Assembly: GCF_028623165.1 (NCBI RefSeq)
Contig: NZ_CP117768.1
Span: forward strand, 1,178,001 to 1,242,000
From: Nostoc sp. UHCC 0926
GTDB taxonomy: Bacteria > Cyanobacteriota > Cyanobacteriia > Cyanobacteriales > Nostocaceae
DNA length: 64,000 bases
Reading direction: 5' to 3'
The notes beneath the pieces are model-generated. The model saw nothing but the letters and a program-made list of their open reading frames with translations. It was not told the origin of the DNA and searched no databases. Position numbers and translations under genes: made by a program. This document shows, in pieces, positions 1 through 7,354 of the stretch (positions are counted from its first letter, which is position 1; each line of letters begins with the position of its first letter).

Positions 1-935
1 GAGAGGAAGCGCTACAGGATAGCATTGTAGATGTCCTGAAACAAGACTATCCAAATTTTGAAGTTTTAGTGGTAGACCAAACCCCAAAACACCAACCAGA
101 AATTCAAGCCTACCTAGAAGAGATGGTGGGGGCAGGTAAAATTAAATGGTTGCGCTTAGATTGGGCGAGTTTGCCAGGGGCGCGAAATTATGCTGTGCGG
201 CGGTCTTCTGGTGAAATAATATTATTTATTGATGATGATGTTCAGCTAACCCCAGAATTGTTAGCAGCCCATGCGAAAAATTATTTGCAAAATCCAGAAG
301 TGGGGGCTGTGGCCGGACGGGTATTTGACAGAATGAAATTGGGTGATTCTGGAGGAGATTTACAGATTGAATATCTGCCTCCCGAAGCAATGGACCCAGG
401 AATTGCTTGGTATCATATTGATTTAGTACATACCATCAAACCCCAACAAGTGCTAACAGCAAGGGGTTGCAATATGTCATTTCGGCGTGAAATTTTTACT
501 AAGTACGGGCTGAGGTTTGATGAGAGGTTTGGCGGTAGTGCAGTGCGCGAAGAGTCAGATTTTTGTTTGCGGGTGCGACAAACAGGATATAAGATTTGGT
601 ACGACCCAGAGGCCCATTTGGTGCATCTAGGCGAAGAAACAGGGGGTTGTCATGATATTAGTATGCGATCGCTCAAATATCAACTCACCTTTTATCACAA
701 CCATTTCCTGCTAGGGCTGAAAAACCTTACTGCTACTCAAGCTTTACGCTTATACGCTCGTTTATTTGACTGTCACGTCCTGGGACACCCACCTTGTAAT
801 AAAAGCGGTTCCCCCATCAAAATTGCCACTCGCGCTTTTTTCTACACTTTGGGTTTTTTCAAAGCCTTGGGTACCGTCATCCAATCAATATGGAACGATG
901 GTCAAATTTACAGTCGATTGGATGAACAAGTTTAG
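1..935 (+). CDS. Family 2 glycosyltransferase, 5' partial
   Basis: The frame is open from base 3 to the stop at 935, so the gene begins outside the window; the GTG at 69 is internal. The visible part covers most of a GT-A fold: a strand ending in VVDQT near base 70, the metal-binding acidic run IDDDVQ near base 230, and the acceptor-side motif REESDFCLRVRQTGY near base 550-590. It is expected to transfer a sugar from a nucleotide-sugar donor to a growing surface glycan. Two further glycosyltransferases follow on the same strand, which suggests an exopolysaccharide or lipopolysaccharide cluster extending leftwards. Donor and acceptor cannot be read from the sequence. Confidence 0.9.
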   Translation, partial: EEALQDSIVDVLKQDYPNFEVLVVDQTPKHQPEIQAYLEEMVGAGKIKWLRLDWASLPGARNYAVRRSSGEIILFIDDDVQLTPELLAAHAKNYLQNPEVGAVAGRVFDRMKLGDSGGDLQIEYLPPEAMDPGIAWYHIDLVHTIKPQQVLTARGCNMSFRREIFTKYGLRFDERFGGSAVREESDFCLRVRQTGYKIWYDPEAHLVHLGEETGGCHDISMRSLKYQLTFYHNHFLLGLKNLTATQALRLYARLFDCHVLGHPPCNKSGSPIKIATRAFFYTLGFFKALGTVIQSIWNDGQIYSRLDEQV

Positions 936-941
936 TTAGCA

Positions 942-969
942 GTACAGACGCGATTAATCGCGTCTGTAC
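942..969. repeat. Perfect 28-bp palindrome
   Basis: The 28 bases equal their own reverse complement, with arms GTACAGACGCGATT and its complement. It lies in the gap between the first two glycosyltransferase genes. The same core recurs three times in a row at 36396-36484, so it is a dispersed repeat rather than a gene-specific operator. As RNA it could form a strong hairpin, but no T-run follows. Confidence 0.8.
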
Positions 970-1032
970 AGGAGTTAGAAGTTAATGAAAAACAAAGGAC
1001 AACTGACAAAAAATAAATAACAATTAATATCA

Positions 1033-2229
1033 ATGAAAATCTTAGTTGCTAGTCACACTTATATCGTAGACCTCAACTGTGAGAAATTACGCGCTTTATC
1101 TCAACTAGAACCTAACATTGAAGTGACAGTTATAGTCCCAAAGCGTTGGAAACCAGGTGGCGTGCAAAACAGAATTATTGAAACTGAATACCGAGATGAA
1201 GGCACATTTAGAATAGTTCCAGTTTCTAATTTCAGTCAAAATCATCAGGGACTCCTTACCTTTGGCACTGATTTAATATCTTTGTTAAAACAATTTCGTC
1301 CCCAAATCATCCAAGTGGAACAAGGGTCTAGAGGACTGGCTTATACTCAGATGATTGCTTTAAATAAGCTATTAGGACTCAAGGCAAAAAATGTATTTTT
1401 TACCTGGTGGAATTTACCCTATGAACTAAAATTACCAGTTGCTTTATTAGAAAAATATAACCTCAACCACAGCCACGGGATTATTTCTGGTAATCAAGAT
1501 GGAGCAGAAGTTTTGCGACAACGGGGATATAAAGGAGCAATTAAAGTCATGCCGCAACTGGGTGTAGATGAAAGTTTATTTACTCCCAAAGCCCAACCAG
1601 AATTAGCAGCTAAGTTGGGCATTAATAAAGAGGATTTTGTGGTAGGTTTTGTTGGGCGATTTGTACAAGAAAAGGGTTTGTTAACACTTTTGCAAGCCTT
1701 AGTGACTTTGAAAAATAAATCTTGGAAATTACTGCTGTTGGGACGGGGAGAGTTGCAAACTGAGCTAATCAAAATAGCGGCAGAAAAGAACATTAAAGAA
1801 CGGTTAATTTTGATAGAAAGTGTCCCCCATGACGAGGTTGCAAACTATATCAATTTAATGAGTACTTTAGTATTGCCTTCAGAAACAACTTACAAGTTTA
1901 AAACCTTAACTTCAGTTGGCTGGAAAGAACAATTTGGTCATGTACTAATTGAGGCAATGGCTTGCCAAGTACCTGTGATTGGTTCCGATTCTGGTGAAAT
2001 TCCCTATGTAATTGGTGATGCTGGTTTAGTATTTCCTGAAGGTGATGCTCAAGCCCTTGCTAATTGCTTAGTTCAATTAATAGATAAACCCTATTTTGCT
2101 CACACTCTCGGTGAAATGGGTTATCAAAAAGCAATGATTAAATATACAAATAAAGCTTTAGCTAAACAGCAATTAGAGTTTTATCAAGAATTGGTTAATA
2201 GTCAAGAGTCGTTGGTTATTAGCAAATGA
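1033..2229 (+). CDS. Family 4 glycosyltransferase
   Basis: This 398-residue protein has the two-domain GT-B layout of retaining GT4 enzymes. The C-terminal donor-binding domain shows GFVGRFVQEKGLLTLL near residue 208 and the conserved EAMACQVPVIGSDSGEIP stretch near residue 307, whose first Glu is the usual nucleotide-sugar contact. The N-terminus MKILVASHTYI is a typical first Rossmann strand and supports the ATG chosen. It probably adds one sugar in the same glycan pathway as its neighbours. The stop overlaps a possible start of the next gene by four bases, so the two are probably co-transcribed. Confidence 0.9.
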   Translation: MKILVASHTYIVDLNCEKLRALSQLEPNIEVTVIVPKRWKPGGVQNRIIETEYRDEGTFRIVPVSNFSQNHQGLLTFGTDLISLLKQFRPQIIQVEQGSRGLAYTQMIALNKLLGLKAKNVFFTWWNLPYELKLPVALLEKYNLNHSHGIISGNQDGAEVLRQRGYKGAIKVMPQLGVDESLFTPKAQPELAAKLGINKEDFVVGFVGRFVQEKGLLTLLQALVTLKNKSWKLLLLGRGELQTELIKIAAEKNIKERLILIESVPHDEVANYINLMSTLVLPSETTYKFKTLTSVGWKEQFGHVLIEAMACQVPVIGSDSGEIPYVIGDAGLVFPEGDAQALANCLVQLIDKPYFAHTLGEMGYQKAMIKYTNKALAKQQLEFYQELVNSQESLVISK

Positions 2230-2243
2230 CAAATGACAAAAAA

Positions 2244-3422
2244 ATGAAAATATTACAAATCGTTCCCTCAATTTCTCTGATTTACGGCGGTCCCAGTCAA
2301 ATGGTACTAGGATTAGCTCCAGCGTTGGTAAAAGAGGGAGTAGAAGTTACAATTCTCACAACTGATAGTAATGGTGATAATGGTCAAACACCTTTGAATA
2401 TTCCTTTAAATCGCCCAATTAAACAAGATGGCTATGAAATAATTTACTTTCGTTGCGCCCCATTTCGTCGCTACAAATTTTCCCTAGATTTATTAAATTG
2501 GCTAAAACGTCATGCTCACGAGTTTGACATAGCACATATTCATGCTCTATTCTCTCCTATAAGTAGTGCTGCTGCTATTGTGTGTCGTCAGCAAAAGCTA
2601 CCTTATATTTTCCGTCCTTTAGGTACTCTCGATCCGGCTGATTTACGGAAAAAAAAGCAATTAAAACAGCTTTATGTTGCAATTATAGAACGTCAAAATT
2701 TAGCTGGTGCCGCAGCAATTCATTTTACCAGCGAGCAAGAAGCTAAAATATCAGAACGATTTGGAGTATCTACGCCAGATTTGGTGATTTCCTTGGGTGT
2801 GATTCCCCCTCAATCCCCCCTTAAAAATGGATGTAGTCAGTTAGAAATACCAAAGGATGTGCCTTTAGTGCTGTTTATGTCACGAATTGACCCGAAAAAG
2901 GGGTTAAATTTGTTGATTCCGGCGCTAGAGAAGCTATTAGCAGTTGGTTATAAGTTTCATTTTGTCTTAGCTGGGACAAATCCCCAAGATCCAGATTACG
3001 AACAAAAGATAATATCCCAAATTCAAAATTCACCACTGCGATCGCACACTACAATTACCGGCTTTGTCACTGGTGAACTAAAAGTTAGTTTACTACAAGC
3101 TGCTGATTTATTTGTCTTGCCTTCCTACTACGAAAATTTTGGGATTGCTGTAGCTGAAGCGATGGTAGCAGGAACACCTGTGATAATTTCTGACCAAGTG
3201 CATATTTGTCAACAGGTGCGTGATAGTGAGTCGGGTTGGGTATGTGCAACAGATGTCCAAGCACTGGTAGAGTTACTCCAAGAAGCTTTGCAAAACCCCG
3301 CAGAATGCCAACGACGGGGATTAAACGCCCAAAAATATGCATTGGAAAATTTTAGCTGGGATGCGATCGCTAGGCAAACAATCCAAGCCTACCAGGAAAT
3401 TCTGACGAACAAATTAATTTAA
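2244..3422 (+). CDS. Family 4 glycosyltransferase
   Basis: GT-B type glycosyltransferase of about 392 residues. Donor-site motifs are VLFMSRIDPKKGLNLLIPAL near residue 215 and LPSYYENFGIAVAEAMVAGTP near 295-318, including the E-x7-E pattern of GT4. An ATG at 2226 overlaps the previous stop, but the sequence there is a low-complexity TGACAAA repeat, and MKILQIVPSISL from 2244 is the normal start for this family, so 2244 is preferred. It is the third gene of the glycan cluster and runs close to a convergent membrane-protein gene ending at 3419. Confidence 0.88.
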   Translation: MKILQIVPSISLIYGGPSQMVLGLAPALVKEGVEVTILTTDSNGDNGQTPLNIPLNRPIKQDGYEIIYFRCAPFRRYKFSLDLLNWLKRHAHEFDIAHIHALFSPISSAAAIVCRQQKLPYIFRPLGTLDPADLRKKKQLKQLYVAIIERQNLAGAAAIHFTSEQEAKISERFGVSTPDLVISLGVIPPQSPLKNGCSQLEIPKDVPLVLFMSRIDPKKGLNLLIPALEKLLAVGYKFHFVLAGTNPQDPDYEQKIISQIQNSPLRSHTTITGFVTGELKVSLLQAADLFVLPSYYENFGIAVAEAMVAGTPVIISDQVHICQQVRDSESGWVCATDVQALVELLQEALQNPAECQRRGLNAQKYALENFSWDAIARQTIQAYQEILTNKLI

Positions 3423-4129
3423 CCCAATGCAGACAATAGCAGTTTTTGCCAAATAGGCGCTAGAACTGCTTTGACAACTATATCCGCAATCACAAAACCA
3501 ATCCCAATTAACATATAAGTTTTAGGAAAGGAAGACTTAGGAACTTCGCCTCTAATCCGAGTTACTAGATTTAATCCCAATGCAGCTAAAGCCACTCCAG
3601 TAGCAATAAACCCGATTATCCGTAAAATTGACCAAGGATACCACCCTAAAATAGCTGCTAACCAAGATTTAGCACTAACTCTCACCAATTCTGTCACATA
3701 AAAATTCATATAATTCAGCATCAAAGTGCCGAATATCAATGCCACACTACTTAAGGTGACAACGCAGAGAATACAAAAAATCCCGTAGTGCAATAAATGC
3801 TCTGGTAAAAATAAACTGAGTGAACCTTCTGAACCTTCTCCCGTGCGAATCCAGTGCAACATTTCCGTAGTGTATGACTGTCCCCGAAGAATATTTTTTG
3901 CTGCTGTTTGTGGTGCGATTGCTGTTGCTACAATTATGGCAACACTCTGCAACACTCCCCACAGTAACATCCACCAAAAAGCACTTTTATATTGTTGACG
4001 ACGCACATGTAAAAAGAAAATGGGATAGGGGACAGCAGCACCGAAAATCGGCATCAACCAGGGAATTCCAAAAACAAAACTCGCAGTTGTGCTGAGGATA
4101 ACACCAATAACCAAAAATATTACTATCAT
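3419..4129 (-). CDS. Conserved polytopic membrane protein
   Basis: A 236-residue hydrophobic protein with about six predicted transmembrane segments. The first is right at the N-terminus (MIVIFLVIGVILSTTASFVF), a pair lies around residues 50-70, others around 110-140, and two more near the C-terminus. A soluble loop carries RGQSYTTEMLHWIRTGEG. The topology resembles Yip1-type proteins, but no diagnostic motif was recognised and no function is assigned. Its stop overlaps the convergent glycosyltransferase stop by a few bases. Confidence 0.75.
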   Translation of the reverse strand: MIVIFLVIGVILSTTASFVFGIPWLMPIFGAAVPYPIFFLHVRRQQYKSAFWWMLLWGVLQSVAIIVATAIAPQTAAKNILRGQSYTTEMLHWIRTGEGSEGSLSLFLPEHLLHYGIFCILCVVTLSSVALIFGTLMLNYMNFYVTELVRVSAKSWLAAILGWYPWSILRIIGFIATGVALAALGLNLVTRIRGEVPKSSFPKTYMLIGIGFVIADIVVKAVLAPIWQKLLLSALG

Positions 4130-4372
4130 CAGTAATTACAAAATATGTTCTTTGTTAAAAGCCCTGGTGATAATTTTAGAGCTTGTCAGCTAATCCCTAG
4201 TTCATAATCCCCAGTCCTTTTGACTAATCTTTACCTTCCCCATCTATTATCCAAGAGTGCTGACAACCTAAAATTTTGTTTCAAACCGCTAAAGCCCGAT
4301 TGGGAAATAGGGGTTTTATGTCATGATGGCAAAGTAGAACACATATGCTTTTCTAATTACAGGGAATCTCAC

Positions 4373-5011
4373 ATGGCTCTCCGTCTAGGTGACACAGTAC
4401 CCAACTTTACGCAAGCCTCAACACACGGCGACATCGATTTTTACCAATGGGCAGGTGACAGCTGGGTAGTGCTGTTCTCTCACCCTGCTGATTTTACACC
4501 TGTTTGCACAACAGAACTTGGCACAGTTGCCAAGCTCAAACCAGAATTTGACAAGCGCAATGTCAAAGCGATCGCACTTAGTGTTGATAATGTTGAATCC
4601 CACAAAGGCTGGGTGGGAGACATCGAAGAAACTCAAAACACCACCCTCAACTACCCAATTTTGGCGGATGCGGATCGCAAGGTTTCTGACCTTTACGACA
4701 TGATCCACCCGAATGCTAATGCGGCTGTAACAGTGCGATCGGTTTTCGTGATTGACCCCAATAAGAAACTCCGTCTCACTTTCACTTACCCCCCCAGCAC
4801 GGGACGCAACTTTGATGAACTTTTGCGGGTGATTGATTCTCTGCAATTGACTGATAACTACAGCGTGGCGACACCAGCTGACTGGAAAGATGGAGAGGAT
4901 GTCGTAATTATCCCCTCACTGAAAGATCCAGAAGTACTCAAACAGAAATTCCCCAAAGGTTATGAAGAAGTTAAACCCTATCTGCGGCTAACTCCTCAGC
5001 CTAACAAGTAA
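4373..5011 (+). CDS. 1-Cys peroxiredoxin (Prx6 type)
   Basis: Reduces hydrogen and organic peroxides in the cytoplasm through one peroxidatic cysteine. The signature SHPADFTPVCTTELG contains the P-x3-T-x2-C active site near residue 45, and the long C-terminal extension with a YPPSTGRNFDELLRVIDSLQ stretch is characteristic of the Prx6 subfamily. There is no resolving cysteine in the usual 2-Cys position. The frame is open further upstream, but MALRLGDTVPNF is the family start and an AGGGA precedes it at normal distance, giving 212 residues. Confidence 0.95.
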   Translation: MALRLGDTVPNFTQASTHGDIDFYQWAGDSWVVLFSHPADFTPVCTTELGTVAKLKPEFDKRNVKAIALSVDNVESHKGWVGDIEETQNTTLNYPILADADRKVSDLYDMIHPNANAAVTVRSVFVIDPNKKLRLTFTYPPSTGRNFDELLRVIDSLQLTDNYSVATPADWKDGEDVVIIPSLKDPEVLKQKFPKGYEEVKPYLRLTPQPNK

Positions 5012-5140
5012 ATCTGAAAATGATTTCGGATAAAAAAGCAAAGGCGCAAAGTTATATAGCTGTTCTTAGTTGGGTGCAGTACAGTTTTTACCTCACTTCC
5101 ATTCCTCTCTCCTGCTCTTGAGAGGCTTTGAATCTTACTC

Positions 5141-5164
5141 CCCTTCCCTTGTAGGGAAGGGGTC
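5141..5164. repeat. Hairpin repeat after the peroxiredoxin gene
   Basis: CCCCTTCCC and GGGAAGGGG form a 9-bp stem around a TTGTA loop. It lies in the 266-base gap downstream of the peroxiredoxin gene and resembles the dispersed intergenic hairpins of Nostoc. It could end transcription, although no T-tract follows. Confidence 0.5.
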
Positions 5165-5277
5165 GGGGGTTAGGTCTGTATTGGACTCAACTGCAAACCA
5201 CTATATCTTGGCGTCTTTGTTTCTTTGCGTGAGAATATAGTCAGTGGGCTAGGCATCTGAAGCTGGAGGAAATCCCT

Positions 5278-5862
5278 ATGTTCTCATCTCCTTTGGTTTT
5301 GCAAATTCCGTCATCAATGCAAATGACAGACGAACAATTTTTTGAGTTCTGTCAGGTGAATCGTGACTTACGCATTGAGCGGAATAAATTTGGGGAATTG
5401 GTAATTATGCCTCCTACTGGTTCAGAGACAGGAAACCGAGAAGTTAATATCTCAGGACAGCTATGGGTGTGGTCAGAACAAGATGGTACAGGTATAACTT
5501 TTAGCTCTAGTACTGGATTTAAGCTATCAACAGGTGCAGAACGCTCTCCAGATGCTTCCTGGATTCAACTAGAACGGTGGAATGCTCTGTCTCCAAAACA
5601 ACAAGAAAAATTTGCACCTATTTGTCCAGATTTTGTAGTCGAACTCAAATCTCCTAGCGACAACCTCCAAACTTTGAAGGAAAAAATGGAGGAATATATG
5701 AATGAGCCAGGAATACAGTTAGGCTGGTTGATTGATCGTAAGCAGCGTAAAGTTTATATTTATCGTCCTGGATTGCCAGAGGAATGTTTGGATAATCCTG
5801 CTAGTGTAAGCGGCGAGTCGGTATTGCCTGGGTTTATTTTGAATATGAGTAAAGTTTGGTAG
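5278..5862 (+). CDS. Uma2 family (DUF820) nuclease-like protein
   Basis: A 194-residue member of the Uma2/DUF820 family, which is greatly expanded in cyanobacteria and has a PD-(D/E)XK restriction-like fold. Visible landmarks are the N-terminal MTDEQFFEFCQVNRDLRIERN, the RSPDASWIQLERW stretch with the conserved Asp, and FVVELKSPSDNLQTLKEKM with the E-x-K catalytic pair. GWLIDRKQRKVYIYRPG completes the core. Members are suspected mobile or homing-type nucleases, but their biological role is not settled. A second, much reduced copy of its 3' end lies at about 12657-12712. Confidence 0.9.
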   Translation: MFSSPLVLQIPSSMQMTDEQFFEFCQVNRDLRIERNKFGELVIMPPTGSETGNREVNISGQLWVWSEQDGTGITFSSSTGFKLSTGAERSPDASWIQLERWNALSPKQQEKFAPICPDFVVELKSPSDNLQTLKEKMEEYMNEPGIQLGWLIDRKQRKVYIYRPGLPEECLDNPASVSGESVLPGFILNMSKVW

Positions 5863-5913
5863 AGAAAGTTTTATAAAGCAGTTTAACTTAATTCACAAGC
5901 AACAAGGTTAAAA

Positions 5914-6189
5914 ATGTTAGCTAGTGTTGAAGGGACATATCGCAATGGTCGAGTGGAACTCACTGAACAACCCACCGATGTATGTTAAGGAACGCGAGTA
6001 ATTGTAACTTTTATCAGGTAGGATGAGATTGACCTAGCCTCTCAAGGAATTAACGAAGCGCAGGCTGAGATTTTGCGATCGCATCTAGCAACCTTTGCAG
6101 ATGACTGGGATAGCCCGGAAATGAGTATCTATGACAACTATGACGCAGCCAAAACCAGGATTGGTATTAGTACAATGCAGTTCAGTTAA
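5914..6189 (+). pseudogene. Antitoxin gene broken by two stop codons
   Basis: One frame from the ATG at 5914 to the stop at 6187 encodes a protein of about 91 residues resembling the small cyanobacterial antitoxins that begin MLASVEGTYRNGRVELTE and end with DDWDSPEMSIYDNYDAAKTR. It is interrupted by TAA at 5986 and TAG at 6019, both in frame, with the rest of the frame well preserved. No partner PIN or MazF toxin follows, so the cassette is dead or has lost its toxin. An uncharacterised regulatory protein is also possible. Confidence 0.7.
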
Positions 6190-6218
6190 GGCTAAAACTC
6201 TTTGTAAAAGTCAATTTT

Positions 6219-6280
6219 TTGAACGTAGACGCGGAGCGGCTTGCCGCAGGCTACCGCATTCGCGCAGCGTCTCCAAGAGT
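6219..6280. repeat. Dispersed GC-rich intergenic repeat
   Basis: The stretch with GACGCGGAGCGGCTTGCCGC and the following GCATTCGCGCAGCGTCTCC belongs to the family of short GC-rich repeats scattered in Nostoc genomes. Related sequences occur at 12815-12870, 13000-13070 and 57780-57820 in this window. It lies in the gap between the dead antitoxin and the tandem array and is not coding. Confidence 0.5.
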
Positions 6281-6377
6281 TGAACACAAAGGACACAAAG
6301 AGAAGAAATAAATGCTTAACTGAACTGTATTGGGTATTAGTACAGCATTTCATTAATTCGTAGCGATATTAAATTTG

Positions 6378-6548
6378 GCAATGCCAATGCATCCCTCTAC
6401 AATGCCAATGCGTCCCTCTACAATGCTAATGCATCCCTCTGCAATGCTAATGCGTCCCTCTGCAATGCCAATGCGTCCCTCTACAATGCCAATGCGTCCC
6501 TCTGCAATGCCAATGTGTCCCTCTGCAATGCCAATGTGTCCCTCTGCA
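6378..6548. repeat. Tandem array, 21-bp unit, about 8 copies
   Basis: The unit is close to CAATGCCAATGCGTCCCTCT plus one base, repeated about eight times with single-base variation (CC or CT, GC or GT, A or G at the last base). Because 21 is a multiple of three, both strands stay open and give artificial repeat peptides; these are not called as genes. The array sits just beyond the 3' end of the DUF305 gene. Confidence 0.9.
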
Positions 6549-6588
6549 TTTAAAAACACTACGATTTTATGCAAAACTGTACTTAGGC

Positions 6589-7272
6589 TTACTTGTTATA
6601 CCAAGTTTTTCGCCACTGCTGCATTTGCTTAATCTCTGTATTTTGTGCCTTAATAATTTCTTGGCCTAATTGCTTAATTTCAGGGCGCTTAGACTTACCC
6701 AATACATCTTTTGCCATTGTTACAGCCCCTTCATGGTGAGGAATCATCGCATTGATAAAGCGCAGATCAAATTCAGCATCAGCTGCACCTAAGTCTTGAC
6801 TCATCATCATGGCTTTAGTTTGGTCAGATGACATCTCCATCATGTGACCCATTTGACTATCATAAGCCATTGGTTTATCTCCCGCCTTGGGATACCAAGC
6901 TTGTCGCCACTGCTTCATCTGGGTGATTTCTTGATCTTGTGATTTGATGATATTGTCTGCTAGTTTTTTGATTTCAGGACGTTTTGATTTCTGCTGCGCT
7001 TCTTTAGCCATTTCCACAGCCCCTTGATGGTGTGGTATCATAGCGTCGATAAATCGTAAATCAAAGTTAGCGTCGGCTGGGCCTAAATCCATAGCCATGC
7101 TGTGATTCATCTGCTTGTCGCTAACATTGGTAACGGTTGCGTTTGGGGCTTGGCTTTGGTTCTGGGAAGCCGTATTGCTACAGGCTGTGATTAACCCGCC
7201 GGCTGAAGCGATCGCAGTCAAGGTTAACGCCAAAAAGCCATTCCTCAAAGATAACAGTTGCATAAGTCTCAC
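6589..7272 (-). CDS. Lipoprotein with two DUF305 domains
   Basis: A 227-residue exported protein. The N-terminus has a positive start, a hydrophobic stretch and a lipobox-like LITAC, so it is probably lipid-anchored. Two tandem DUF305 domains follow, each with the ferritin-like signature: MIPHHQGAVEMAKEAQQKS in the first and MIPHHEGAVTMAKDVLGKS in the second, both ending in QMxQWRxxWY. DUF305 proteins bind or respond to metals, often copper, through these His and Met residues; the spacer here is Met-rich (SQMGHMMEMSSD). The two halves are similar enough to indicate internal duplication. An alternative start lies three codons in. Confidence 0.88.
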   Translation of the reverse strand: MRLMQLLSLRNGFLALTLTAIASAGGLITACSNTASQNQSQAPNATVTNVSDKQMNHSMAMDLGPADANFDLRFIDAMIPHHQGAVEMAKEAQQKSKRPEIKKLADNIIKSQDQEITQMKQWRQAWYPKAGDKPMAYDSQMGHMMEMSSDQTKAMMMSQDLGAADAEFDLRFINAMIPHHEGAVTMAKDVLGKSKRPEIKQLGQEIIKAQNTEIKQMQQWRKTWYNK

Positions 7273-7316
7273 CTAAACAGTTTCCTAATTCTAATCAAAT
7301 TAGGATGAAATCTAAA

Positions 7317-7350
7317 GAACCCCGACTTTTCAAAGAAGTTAGGGATCTGG
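7317..7350. terminator. Possible terminator hairpin
   Basis: CCCCGACTTTTC and AGAAGTTAGGG form an imperfect stem in the 82-base gap between the end of the J-domain dynamin gene and the start of the DUF305 gene. It is a common repeat type in Nostoc and is placed where the dynamin transcript should end. No strong T-run is present. Confidence 0.35.
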
Positions 7351-7354
7351 TTGT

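Noticed and set aside
4220-4372. Longer N-terminus for the peroxiredoxin
   Set aside because: The family starts at MALRLGDTVPNF, and the upstream part has no matching sequence.
6375-6632. Open frames over the first 21-bp array
   Set aside because: Met-Pro repeat peptide made by the array; overlaps the DUF305 gene end.
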